Positions 45,746-57,081 of a stretch of 64,000 bases of DNA are shown here, piece after piece. The stretch is from Seiridium cupressi (lineage: Eukaryota; Ascomycota; Sordariomycetes; Amphisphaeriales; Sporocadaceae), in assembly GCA_036674765.1 (NCBI GenBank), contig JARVKI010000126.1, positions 40,275 through 104,274 of the forward strand. The letters run 5' to 3'. Each line of letters begins with the position of its first letter. Positions within the stretch are counted from its first letter, which is position 1. Under the pieces are notes generated by a model. The model worked only from the letters and a program-made list of their open reading frames with translations. It was not told where the DNA came from and ran no database searches. A program made the translations under genes and the position numbers.

Positions 45746-46374
45746 CTAGAGGACTGGATAGTTATTGTGTGCCCAAGGTACAGTGAGGATGGACAAGAGT
45801 GTGGGAGTGTTGCCCAAAAGGGAAGTGTTTGCGTCGACTAGAAGACTGAGGATGTTCCGGAAGAAAAATTCCTTATCTCCATCAGCTGGCTCCGTCCACT
45901 CATTGACTCGCAGCTGCATCTCCTTGCTTGTTTGACCCTCTGCTGTGTTGCCAGCCCGTCCATAACGATGACTGGTACATCTTGGAATCGTGATGACTCC
46001 ATCGCTCCTCGTGAAGATAGCAGCGTGGCTGCCAATGGTAACAAAAGCATGCCTCTGGAGAACATGGACATATTCGGTATGCTTTTCGTGCCAATGTAGG
46101 CTGGTGGGGGTATATTGGGAAACAACCGTCTGAAACGATAACATCATTACCACCTAATAAGACCACGTATTGGCGTAGTGGCGACGACAACTCAACTAAG
46201 GCCAGTATTGGGTGCATTATCCGAGGGCTCGAAGATGACGGCTGTGACTGACGTGGAGTAGGGTTTGGCAGCAAATTCGATCTCACCTAGCGGAATCTTC
46301 AACCTACTTTGAGTGCATGTAGCTGTCTGCACATTTTCGCCAGGGTGTTTCCAAATATAATGTTGCTTTATCAC
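45746..46374 (-). pseudogene. Small cupin protein, probably degraded
   Basis: The 3' piece reads a cupin barrel: SLHWHEKHTEYVHVLQ (metal-binding HxH and Glu), AFVTIGSHAAIFTRSDGVITIP and VNEWTEPADGDKEFFFRNIL, the last a conserved block in a fungal cupin family. The 5' piece (RLKIPLGEIEFAAKPYSTSV) fits the N-terminus of the same family but ends at a stop before the cupin frame opens at about 46153. A 43-nt GT-AG interval exists between them but does not keep phase, so I treat it as a pseudogene; another exon model could rescue it. Predicted role of intact relatives is unknown. Confidence 0.5.
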
Positions 46375-47721
46375 TGTTTAGGGGAAGCTTGAAGCAAACA
46401 AGCTTGTTTGCACTGTTCTCTGAGACGGGCTGTCTGATGTGATGTATTGTATCGGTAGAGTTGTGTGGGTGAATGACATATACTTGATGTTAGCAGCTCA
46501 CGAAACCTAACCGAAGTGTGCGACATGGATCGGAGTTCGGAGACTTTTCTTGAGATACGACTAGCTGACAAAATGCTGTTGTTGCCCCGCGTGCCCACTG
46601 TGTGAACAGCAAATCGCTCTGTCCAATCATAGACTAGCGCATTATAGGTTCTTAGCAGCCTTCGTAATACCAAGCGAGATGATTTGAGTAATCAAGGCAT
46701 GTGTTTTTCTTTTTTCCTTATTCAATCTCTCTAGACACACATAATGTATTGATGTCTAAGCGTCAAGTTGGAGTATGAGCTATACTGTAGTCGGCAAAAC
46801 ATCTACCTGGGTTCAACTACGTTCGATGGATTGGAATAGGGGCCGAGACGCAAAGCAGCCTTCTGAGACGTGAGCCATAGGCCATTCAATTGCGAAAACC
46901 GTGGCCTATGATAAGGATAGCGTGGCAGGCTTACCAATATAACCGTTAAGAATGTACGAAATACAGGGTGTCCCATCGGTGATAAGGTTGCGGGACAATG
47001 GGTACAGCCGTTGCCGTTTCGTCATGTCCGACTGAAGACGTCACATAAAGTTGCCAACCAGGAAAGCGGACCTACACCTCTTCAGCTAGTTCAAAATGGA
47101 GTCCATAGTCGCAAGTTGGTGGCAGGGGGGCACAATTCATGTCATTGCCATTTCTTAACATGATGATAATCTGTGCCGTCGCGGTTAATGAGCGGGATGT
47201 GATGCTGTTCTAAGTGGCTTTATTGTAACTCTATCCTGCTTTATTCAGTCGCTGTGATTCAATGCGTCTTCCGGTTTTCTTGGTCCTCGAAATCCACTCC
47301 CATCTTGGAAGGTGATTGGTTCACTGCTGGCCGCCATTCTCGTTCCTACATTAGATCTAAGTAAGATTTTCCCACTTCAGTGAAAGTTTCTGGCTACATT
47401 AAGGCTTAGGGTGCGCTGGGCCTGAATGCAGTCTATTGCTGAATTGAGACCTCATTGAGCTGGATACATTAAGCAGATGTGAGTATGCAAAAAGGGTGAT
47501 GATAAGCAACAGCAGGCGGAAAATTATAAACTGTGGATTCTGGACCTACAGTCTCCCCCGCAATTTATATTTACCCTCTTTACAATATTATCTCTACCAC
47601 GAACAAACACAAAAACAAAAAGTCCCGGCGAACATACTGCGGCTGAGGCCACAAGAACCAGATTCACCATACATGCACATCCAGGCATCCATCGAGTCGT
47701 CCATCAAGTCATCGTCAAGCA
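46375..47721. other. Gene-free stretch
   Basis: No coding relic recognised. Frames overlapping the small Cys-rich ORF start near 47496 in another phase and are not called. Confidence 0.4.
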
Positions 47722-47886
47722 ATGACCAACATACCGGGCCCCCGAATCCCTCGAGCTGGCGAGATTTGGTGGTATTGCTGCCGCTGTGACCCTAATTTCC
47801 AACGGCCGATCTACGCAGGCCGCTGGGCCTTTTGCCAGAACTGCCAAAACGATAGATGCTCTAATTGCAGATGGTTCAGAGCATAA
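47722..47886 (+). CDS. Small Cys-rich (zinc-ribbon-like) ORF, 54 aa
   Basis: ATG at 47722 to TAA at 47884-47886. The protein begins MTNIPGPRIPRAGEIWWYCCRC and then carries AFCQNCQNDRCSNCRWF. Cys pairs CCRC, CQNC and CSNC with CxxC spacing would fit two zinc-binding knuckles, as in short fungal 'WxCCxC' proteins of unknown role. Too short to judge by length alone; the regular Cys pattern is the main support. No signal peptide. It could also be the last exon of a larger gene. Confidence 0.45.
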   Translation: MTNIPGPRIPRAGEIWWYCCRCDPNFQRPIYAGRWAFCQNCQNDRCSNCRWFRA

Positions 47887-50286
47887 GCGTTAAAGAAACA
47901 GACATCGTTATGGGAGGCATAGAGCTGGAAAGGTTAGGCACTGTCTTTGACAGCTATGGCAGGGAGTTCGCGGTTTGAGAGAATAGAGTCGCCGGCTGTG
48001 AATCTATGCTTATCAACAAGCAACAGCTTTTATCTGGGAGATCACTTCTATGGGAATGGCTTTATATAGAAGATAGTTGTAAAAACACTTACGTTGTTTA
48101 GACAGAAACACCACTACTCGAGTCAACGGAAATATTGCCTAAGACTATGTCGGTATTGACCTTAAAATCCTTCAGATCTGGCCCATGCAGTGGAGACTCC
48201 TAAAGTTAGCTAAATGATTCTCGTGGAATAAACAAGGCTTTGAAATCACTGTATCAAAGCTTTATGCCTTGGGCTTATATTAGTTACCCAGCCAGCTCTA
48301 ACAGCTCCTGAACAAATTCGTTGGCTATAGCAATATCTTTGCCTACGAGCCCCATTGCCTAATCTCATTGTCACTCCTCGACGTTCAGAAATATTCGAGT
48401 TAGGTGTCGTTGTTATGGTCGCCGTGCTCAATCATGAGCAGGCCCGTGTTTGGTTAGACGGTGCGCCGCACCCCTTCAAGCCTCAGCATACGCGAGACTT
48501 CCGGCAATCGCCACCGATCCCTTGATTGTCCTTTCCACAGTCCTGGGGACACATCCTGATTGGGGCGCAACAGATTCGATGGCGACTTCAATGCATGGAA
48601 GGGGTATCACGGGCACGGCCCTTCAACCATCATCAACGACTGGGCCATCCCTCGAATGAACGTGACGTTAATGAAGTCTCCTGATTGACAGAGAATCTTG
48701 GCAGGGCTGGAGTTGTTAAGAAGCGTGGTTTCGAAGTAGAGTCAACAATCAAGTATCACGGCAGGAACGCTTCGCTGCCTAGTGGCATTGACCGCGAAAT
48801 AAACGTCTTTCGCTGGTTTAGCAGCAGACAAACTAAGCAAGCATCCACTTCTAACTGATTCGGAATGCCGTGCAAGGTTTGACTTCCAGGCAGTTGGCAA
48901 CGAGTCATTTTGAGAGCGTATTTGACTTGAGCAAGCCAACTTGGAGGGAGTCCACCGGTAAGACATAGAAAAAGTCAGAGAATGCTTTGGATCTTTGTGG
49001 ACTAGCCTTGATGAATTGGAATTTCTATGACAGGTCTAGATTCTATTTCCTCCTTCGACCGTGCCAATTGGACTCAAAGAATAGCAGATATCGTCCTCCC
49101 GATTCTTGGCAAACTGCCTACTCCCACAGCGCAAAGAAACTGTGCATCCTGGTACTTCTATGTGTTAATAAAAGTTCTCTGAGTAGGAACTGGAATGTTG
49201 CTTACATTGTGGTACGCTGTTTCGTAAAGATTCAATGCTGGACGTATAATACTGATCGCTGCGCCCCTGCTCTTCGGTCGGACAGACAAAGGATTTCCCT
49301 GTCTATCATTGGCAATCTCCGCATCCATCCATCATACAATATTGGGTATCTCCTTGTTGAAGTCCCTCAGCGCATCCGCCCGCCACCCCACTGGTTGTCA
49401 CTGCCTCTTCGCACATCAAAGTGGCGTCTTCCCAGATCTCACTACCGCATTGCTTGCAAGCATACTTCGTCCAGTAGATGGAACACATCATCAACGTGAT
49501 CTAGTGGCGGTCGTGGTGGATCGCAATGTCACCGCAGTTGGTTGTTGAGTATTTGGCAGGAGTATTGTGGAACAGATTGCCTATGAGTGATTTAGGCTTG
49601 AATTCTTTCTACGCTGGTGGAACAATGAGAAATACGAATCAAATGAATGGCGTCAATTAATGTCCAACATGTTGAGTCCCCATCAATTACTTCTGTGAAT
49701 GGGGTTGTTTGGGAGTGGAGCCACCCAAATGAGACTCGGATCAATCATCACAATTCTCGGTCACCAGTCCCTCTCAAACGTCGCTGAGGGGCCATTGTTG
49801 AAAGTCTAGAGTGCTCTGTTTGCATATGAACTTATCATCTGGTATCATCGCTAATCGAGATGCGTAAAAATGTTGTCTAGAATCTGGTAACACGTGATTC
49901 AGCTGAAGTAGGCGTATTATGCCACATTCGATCTCAGGACCACTAGTACCACTTAATGAGGTAGCACCCCCATCAAAACTAGCAGATGGACGATTATATT
50001 TATATCAAGAGAGATTTGATACGTACGCAATATTGGCCGAGGTTGTGAGCGATCTGCACGTAGCACATATAGTCAACATAAATCAAAGCCCTAGAGACAG
50101 GCAATAGAATAGAGCTCTAATGTTGTTGAGTATAATGTATATAAATAATGAAAAGTATTAATGCTTGAGCAAGCGTCTAACAAGTCTCGTACTTCCTAGC
50201 CCCCTCACCCCAAACCAACTACCCCGAGCTACTTTCACCTCGAATCGAATTCTAATATCCCCTTCCAGCCCAACCACGGTGATGCA
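47887..50286. other. 2.4-kb gene-free stretch
   Basis: Contains several open frames of 60-170 codons (for example plus 48987-49499) with no motifs and no consistent exon structure. Some may be very old relics; none can be named. Confidence 0.4.
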
Positions 50287-51668
50287 CTACTCTGGCGAAG
50301 TGTTGATCGCAATGGTGACATTTTGTATAGTGCAGCCGGAGGTGTTGTACAGCTCGGAGTAGCTGCCATCGAGGACTGCGGTAATGAAAGCCAGTGCATC
50401 ATCATGGCCGTTGTTGTACTCTGCTAGATGGCCTCCTATAGTGTTTCTCTGATAGAGGATGTTTGAGCCGGCATCACAATACGTTTGAACCAAAGCATCC
50501 GTTTCAGCCACAGGTGACAACTCATCGTTGATAGCCTTGTACGCGAAGACGGGCATTTGCGGCACACCGTGGGACCCCATGACGGCGTAATTGTCCACCA
50601 TGCTCTGCATCACCGGGTCATCAAAGGTGGCACTACCATTGACGAAGTAGTCAAACAGGTTCTGATCGGCATACTGCACCGAGTCGACGGTGGTATTCTG
50701 CGTGCGGGCAGCAAAGAAACCGGTAGCGTTGTACGGGCCGGTCGTTTTGAGCTGGCTCTTGATGTACTCTTCAGCAGCTGCGTCCTGACTGGCTAGGCCA
50801 AGAATAGCATTGACCAAAAGGGATACTTCGGCTCCTTCATTGTTAATCGCAATGAAGTTCGTGAAGTTACTGTTGGGTGTAAGACCTCCTAAAGCGACAC
50901 CTGCAAACTGCATCTCCGGCGCATACTGTGCTTGTAGCTCGGCAGCAAACTCCCCTGCCAGTGCGCCGCCGGAGTACCCCCATATAGCATATTTCGCGTC
51001 GGACGAGATGCCAAAACGAGGATCGAGGGCAGCACGCGTCGAGTCAATTGTCGCATGCCCGGACTGGATGCCGAATGCGAACGATGCCAGTGGACCTTCG
51101 TAATCGGCCACGTTGACATACCAGCCAAGGCCTAAGGCGGTCGGAATAGAAGGATCGAGGCGCCCGGTATAGAAAGTGTAACTGGGACTCATATCAACAC
51201 TCGCGCTGTCGTCTGCAGATTGTTAGCTAATATCTACTAGGTTTGAGGTAGTAGGAGAAGTATTTGGGACTGACAGGCTAGCTCAAAGTTGAGAAGGGAC
51301 CCTGGTGCAACACTCCCGGTAAAGTTCTGAGTTGTGTTGGAGAGGACGGCGGGAATCAGGAGTGTGGTGACCGCCCACGATGGCTGGTAGTTACTATCGG
51401 TGGTGCGGTAGAGAATGTTGTATGCTGCGGAGCTATTCGTCACGAGCGCAGACGTGGACGGGTTGTCACGAACCCGAAGAACGGTGCCCGGTGTAGTATC
51501 CTCGTAGTCATCTGGTGCGGTATACCAGGGATCCTGGCTAGGCGGTAGTGGCGAGCTCTCTGCGCTCCTGCATGAGACGGTAAGGAGGCTTTTGACTCCA
51601 GGCAGCGCAGAGATTGTCGTAGACAGAAAGGAATACAGAATGAGTGAAGTCGCGGCTATCTTGGCCAT
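50287..51668 (-). CDS. Secretory lipase (LIP family)
   Basis: Two exons, 51668-51275 and 51212-50287, join across a 62-nt intron with a GTCAGT donor and give 439 aa, normal for fungal secretory lipases (PF03583). The N-terminus (MAKIAATSLILYSFLSTTISALPG) is a signal peptide. Family features follow: DPWYTAPDDYEDTTPGTVLRVR, AYNILYRTTDSNYQPSWAVTTLLIP, a tyrosine-rich LNFELAYDSA junction rebuilt by splicing, and the nucleophile elbow WGYSGGALA with Ser212. The later Asp region (KAINDELSPVAETD) and His region (NTIGGHLAEY) complete a plausible triad. Extracellular triacylglycerol hydrolysis is the expected activity. Several N-glycosylation sites (NFT, NTT, NAT) are present. Confidence 0.92.
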
Positions 51669-52619
51669 TTTGACAAAGGAGGCAAGTCGCCGGTGAAGTG
51701 ATTAGAGTGGTATGTGCGTGGAAAGAGCCAAGTGGTTGATGAGAAATCTAAATGATAATAGAGAAAGTGAGTTATGGTAGAGATTATTTCTGTCTGTATG
51801 TAATCGCGAGAGTAGCAGCTATATATAATACGTAGCCGCGTGCGTCTTCTTGCTGATGCGATAGGGCCCGGCTTCATGAGCCTTGTCTCGGGTTGCCTAG
51901 CTACATTGTACATGTAGCTTGCAGCCGACGCGAGCAGGGTCCTTACGAGCTGTACCCCGTATTTTGGACTGCGCCACTCCGAAAACCCAGCCAAAGGATT
52001 CAATCACTTACATTTAGTCTAGTGCCTCAACATAACTCACAGTGGGTATTTGTTCTCAGTAAGATTTAGCTGTAATAATTCTTTGGATAATTTACCTGAG
52101 CGGGATGCTTGATGTTGCTGCCTGCGCTATGCATGTGCTCCACAACCTACAATGTAGTTAATTGATCTTTTGGGCGTGGGCGATTGAGGAGTGCATGGTC
52201 GCTCTTTGGCCACAATCAGGTTAAAATAACGTCATCGATGACAAACAACCGTCACACACTCCGATGAGGTCAACGACACGGGTAAGGGCAGCTAATACGT
52301 AAGTGGACTTTAAATGGCTTGTAAAGCAGTCATTCACTGGAATGTATACTTAGGGGAGTTTGTACGCAAAAGTCCTGGTGCAACTTTTCTTCCCCCTGAT
52401 GGTCAGAAGGACGTATAGTCTGGGCTAACGAGACATCGTAGTTTTTCGTTGTTCCTGCCTACTCATCGCAATCGGAAACTTATGACTACCGACCGGTTCT
52501 TGTGATAGGTAGATTTATTTTCCCATAAGCAGTCCCTGCTCCACCGCAAGAAAACTAAATTTTACCCATAATCCCGTAGCCTAGAACGCGACTTCCTCGT
52601 ATGTTTATAGATTTACAAA
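51669..52619. other. Intergenic with lipase promoter
   Basis: A TATATATA-like element (minus orientation) lies at about 51820-51830, some 155 nt upstream of the lipase ATG. Otherwise featureless. Confidence 0.45.
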
Positions 52620-53345
52620 TCAATTGTGTGACGCATACCACTTCTTGAGCTCCCTCAGATTCTCTACGCCGCGTTTCAGGAGCAGCTTCATATAAACCCT
52701 ATTTGCCTCCCACCCGTCAACTGCATCATTGTCATCCAGATCATCTTCCTGCAAGCTAGCAAAGCTGTCGTGCAGCAATCGTGGCATATCCTCAGCCTCC
52801 ACATCATCCAGCTCGCATTCTAGGATGGAGGAGTAGATGTGGATCAGTAAGTCTCGAAGAGAAGAGTGTTGATTCTCAACAGAACCCTGGGCGGGACGAG
52901 GCGTACTTGCTATCATGTTTTTTCTACCTATCACGTATTTATTCACTTCCGTGAAATGATCGACCCGTCGTTTTAGTGTTCTGCCAGCATCGTGCTCTGG
53001 TCCCTTTTCCTTGAAGTCTTGTTGCGATTGCTCCACGAGTGTCCACTTGAGAAAACCCATATGTGATACGATTGTCTGCACAAGGAAATCCGGTATTTGA
53101 AGTTCTTTAGTGAGGCTGTCGACCTCTTCCACGAGAGCATGAATCGACTCGATCAACGCCTTACATCGTGGACAAAACGGCTCGGTTGCCTTGGAATGTG
53201 AGAGATATTCCTTGTCGGGGCATTCCGATGGAGACTTCTTGACGGATATAGCAGCATTACAAGGCTCAGGCCTAGGGCCGGGTGGTGTGAAATCAGGATC
53301 GCGATGGTTGCAGAACTTGAAGACAATGACAGGGTAGCGACACAT
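52620..53345 (-). CDS. Hypothetical protein with Cys-rich N-terminus
   Basis: Intact 241-aa frame. It opens MCRYPVIVFKFCNHRD and has a second cysteine group FCPRCKAL near residue 58, a layout seen in a group of uncharacterised fungal proteins that begin MCRY; the cysteines could bind zinc. The rest is predominantly helical, with charged segments (EEVDSLTKELQIPD, NVREL-type end ENLRELKKWY). No signal peptide, no membrane span. Function not recognised; being small and fungus-restricted it may be a regulatory or accessory protein. Confidence 0.65.
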   Translation of the reverse strand: MCRYPVIVFKFCNHRDPDFTPPGPRPEPCNAAISVKKSPSECPDKEYLSHSKATEPFCPRCKALIESIHALVEEVDSLTKELQIPDFLVQTIVSHMGFLKWTLVEQSQQDFKEKGPEHDAGRTLKRRVDHFTEVNKYVIGRKNMIASTPRPAQGSVENQHSSLRDLLIHIYSSILECELDDVEAEDMPRLLHDSFASLQEDDLDDNDAVDGWEANRVYMKLLLKRGVENLRELKKWYASHN

Positions 53346-54848
53346 TGTGGGAAGCTTACTTCAATGATTTCGCGGAAATTCTGTCGTAGCATGCAATGCT
53401 TGGGTGGGATTGGGCATGGAAATGTGCGTTCATAAGGCCAGAACTAGGTTTATATACTCTCGGTTCTGAGGGTGAATCACAGCCGAAGGTATTGATTGCT
53501 CATTCGCATACCCGCTACCCAGCGTGTGAATCTCTCGAGAAGGATTCACTTTTGGTAAGAGGTTGTTAGACCCTTCCAGTACTCCATCACTTCCCCGATT
53601 GAAATACTGATCATTGTCCGCTTTAGCGGATTGCGAGTATTCAAGACATCTAACCATCCAGTTCACCAAGGCCCGAGTTTATGCAGTGAGTTCTTGCAGA
53701 CTATGCTGCAAATCTGGACCTACAATATTTGTTGACACATGTGCTTGTAAGTCGGCCACTTCTGTCAAGAGCATCCTTGCGCCATTCGCATCGGTCGGCA
53801 TGTCTGTCTTGTATGCATGTATGCCAAAATTAAGCACTGTTATGAAGTAGCCTTCCACCTCCATCGCTGTCAGTCGTACGGAGAGTGCTTGATGGTATTA
53901 GGTCTTCCTTTAAGGAGATGGGACGTTTTGGAAACGCAAGAAATCTAGAGTCAGCTATGGATCTATATTAACACTCTCCAATGATTGTATAGAATGAAGA
54001 CCATTGGTTGTTCTATTTGGTGTTAGCTTCTCTTCTGTCTAGTCTTATATGGTCATATACACCACCCGCCGTAAGTGTCTCGGAGGTCTCATTGATCTAT
54101 ACAATGTCAATTAATTTTGTGATTATTATATCTATGTTTCACTATGCTACTGGACCTGAGCCTTCAAATAAGTTGGGAAAAGCGCCATATCCAGTGTGTG
54201 GTCTCGGCAGAGCGGTCTTGAAGGGTGCAGACAATGGTAACAGACTATCGAATAGGCGTGGCTTATCATTAATCCTCTATTCCTCGTCGGCTTCTTTATG
54301 CATCGTTTCCTAATTAATTAGTGCCGTAATAGGCGAAATAGGCGAGATATGGGATCCCCGGCTACCAGGTCTTGTACGCCGTTATAGCCACCACGCCCTC
54401 GTATCGTGCTGTTATGCTATATTGGTTTAATCTCATACAGTCAGAGACGCTGTGTTGTGAAGCTGGTTGTCCCAGGATACCCACGATTGAAGCATCTTTC
54501 CAGATTCTCAATTCGTAGACTATAATGGAGTGGCCACTCAACAGCCGACGTTACTTCAAATGCGGTTGTAACATTACCACCGCCCCACATCTATTTGCCT
54601 TGGCGGCTATATACTTTAGCCGATAGCGTTGTATCTGCTTCCCACCTCTCCCCTTTTTTAGTGAAGGAGCTAGGCTCAGCTTCTTGTACCCCGCATTACA
54701 GTAACCTTGCAATCCAATATGCGTGAGAATACGGAGGCAGAGAGACCAACTTCCGTGACCACTATAACTAGGTAGTTAATATCGAAATAAGGTTCAACGC
54801 TGTCTCGCCCTACTGCAATTTACCCGGACACATGGATGGCTAACCATG
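53346..54848. other. 1.5-kb gene-free stretch
   Basis: No supported gene. Short frames at 53430-53864 overlap on both strands and show no motif. Confidence 0.4.
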
Positions 54849-54857
54849 TATAAATAA
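54849..54857 (+). promoter_or_regulatory. TATA box of the xylanase gene
   Basis: TATAAATAA about 100 nt upstream of the ATG at 54953, consistent with a strongly inducible secreted-enzyme promoter. Confidence 0.6.
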
Positions 54858-54952
54858 TGTGTGTTGCATGCAGGAGAAGTTCTTGGCATCATCTCTTCCT
54901 GCCTTATCCTCACTCCAAGATTTATCTGGGTTCAAAGACGTATACATCCAAC

Positions 54953-55685
54953 ATGGTTCATCTTAGCCATCTTGCGCTCGCTGTCTCGGCGATTGCAGGC
55001 GTTTTCGCGGGGCCGACTGCTGACCTCGATGCTCCAAACTTTGTCATTGGACCTGCGAATCTCGCCCGCCGCCAGGACTATAACCAGAATTATGAGACCA
55101 GCGGCACCGTCAACTTCTCGCCCACCAACAACGGATACTCTGTCAACTTCTCAGGCGCAGGTGATTTTGTCGTTGGCAAGGGTTGGAGTACTGGAACCAC
55201 TCGGTAAGGGAACGCAGACGCTCACTCTATAACCTTTGCAGAAAGTCTTCGCTGACATGTACGTTTCGTGTAGAAATATCACTTTCTCAGGTTCAACAAC
55301 TCATTCTAGTGGTACCGTGCTGGTCTCTGTATACGGATGGTCGAAGAACCCACTTGTAGAATACTATATCCAGGAATACGCGTCCGATGGCAAGGGGTCA
55401 GCCCAGGGAACCCAGGTAGGAACCGTGGAGAGTGATGGGTCTGTTTATGACATCTGGGAGCACACGCAGGTCAACCAACCCTCCATCGTCGGTACTACCA
55501 CCTTCACCCAGTACATCTCCAACCGAAGGACATCGCGTCCCGGCAGCGGCACGGTCACCACCAAGAACCATTTCGATGCCTGGGCCAAGCTTGGGTTGCC
55601 CTTGGGCACAATGGATTACCAAGTTCTTGCGACTGAGGGATGGGGAAGTGCGGGTGGCAACTCTCAGTACACAATTTCGACTTAG
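54953..55685 (+). CDS. Endo-1,4-beta-xylanase, glycoside hydrolase family 11
   Basis: Two exons, 54953-55203 and 55274-55685, join in phase across a 70-nt intron to give 220 aa. A signal peptide (MVHLSHLALAVSAIAGVFAG) and a propeptide ending in ARR precede the mature part. GH11 hallmarks are YGWSKNPLVEYYI with the nucleophile Glu113, the FTQYISNRRT thumb region, TVTTKNHFDAWAKLGL, and ATEGWGS with the acid/base Glu205. The enzyme cleaves the xylan backbone with retention, outside the cell. Oddities: the first strands usually seen in GH11 (the YYSFWTDGG block) are missing or replaced by a short DYNQNYETSG stretch, and the usual Trp in FTQYW is Ile. It may fold as a trimmed GH11 or have reduced activity. 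Confidence 0.92.
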
Positions 55686-55912
55686 GCAGCGGCTATGATA
55701 TCGAAGATGGTTTTTAAACTAAGGAGTTCCCTGTATGGTTGGATCACCTCTGTCCACAGACAATAGTCAAACAGATGGGCTTCTAGCCACTACATCATCA
55801 GGAATGTGCAATTGTGGACCTTCCCAAACGAATAAAATTATGCCGGCACTATTTGATTGGTCTCTTTTTATGTGATTAGATCTCCTGATTCACTGGTAAG
55901 CTGCCAGCCGAT

Positions 55913-56269
55913 CTAGCCGTCGCTAGCGCTGTCATTCTCTACACAACTCAGGAAGAGGAACCGTGGAACATCGAGTTTTGTAGACAGATCCGTGACGAAA
56001 AGACCCATTTCTTCGTCATCGGGCGTGGTTGCCTGCTTTCTTGCGGTGGGCCATGATGGAGTGAAGCGGAGGTAGTTGAGTCCAGGGAGGAAGTCCAAGT
56101 CTGATGAGATATCTGCAAGTTGATCGATCGAAATTCAAGGGCTATTCCTTTACCCAAATAACCCACCATGACGATATGTTTCGGGACGCGCGCATAACGA
56201 GACGATATCAAGGAGTTGCATCAGGGGAAAAATAGTTTCTGGAAGGCTTATCGCCGCCTTGTCACTCAT
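55913..56269 (-). CDS. Small two-exon hypothetical protein (100 aa)
   Basis: ATG at 56269; exon 1 is 56269-56167, intron 56166-56113 (54 nt, GTGGGT...TTGCAG), exon 2 is 56112-55913. Together they encode 100 aa beginning MSDKAAISLPETIF and running through DISSDLDFLPGLNYLRFT to DVPRFLFLSCVENDSASDG. The splice keeps phase exactly and neither piece alone opens with a good ATG, which supports the model. No family recognised, no signal peptide. It lies tail-to-tail with the xylanase gene. Confidence 0.45.
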
Positions 56270-57081
56270 GACCTTTCAATGCTGGCCAGTCTGTGATCAT
56301 TTGCCATGAGATTCTGCTCGGCATTTCATGCGCGTGCTTCAGAGTTACATCGGGGTTCATGTTATGCTTAAATCATGCGGGCATCCAGGTGGAGTTGGGT
56401 CACTTCTCCCAATTGGTTGAATGGATGCACCCTGCGTGTGACAAGGATTTGGGGATGAAGGTGGGGCTGATGCGCGCTCACTCTCTGAGGTTGCAGTAGC
56501 AATGTTATGAGAGCGTGAGCAGACGTTCATATTCACCTTATCACGACGAAGATGATTCTGGCATGTGGGGTTCCTAGCACTTCCAAATGTGAGCTCACTA
56601 TAACCCCAAATGGGCATTGAGATATCTTTATGGATTCTGTGTCTCACTGTGACTAGTGCTGCATATGGCTACATCGTACAGCTGTTTGAAGCTGGCTGAC
56701 TTGATACGTATCATCTCTTGCCAGCATTTGACCTTGAAGCTGTTCTCTAAGCCATCGGACGCTTTGCCGAGAGTCTCACGTGGGTCGTGCCTATGGCAGT
56801 GAATCATCCTACCCCATGATGAAATACGGCTGTGAGCATCGGTATTGTCGTGATTCACTGCGAACAGGTGAGATTTAGAGATAGAAGATTGGCAGGTGAA
56901 ACATATTGCAGTAATGGTTTGCTTCCTGGGTCAGTCGCCATAAGTAAGTGATTAACAACCGCAGAACGAACAAGCGACGTAAGGTATTTAATGTATAATG
57001 CCTGGCGGAGACAGACGTTGCCGTTCCATGAGCGTCTGGAGCCTCGCTTAAGATCTACCCCCCCAAGTTAACAGTTCGAAG
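56270..57081. other. Intergenic
   Basis: Promoter regions of the small gene on the left and the secreted protein on the right. No other feature seen. Confidence 0.4.

Noticed and set aside
48987..49499. Plus-strand frame of 170 codons
   Set aside because: No motif, high Ser/Arg/Cys typical of random translation, and no splice partners.
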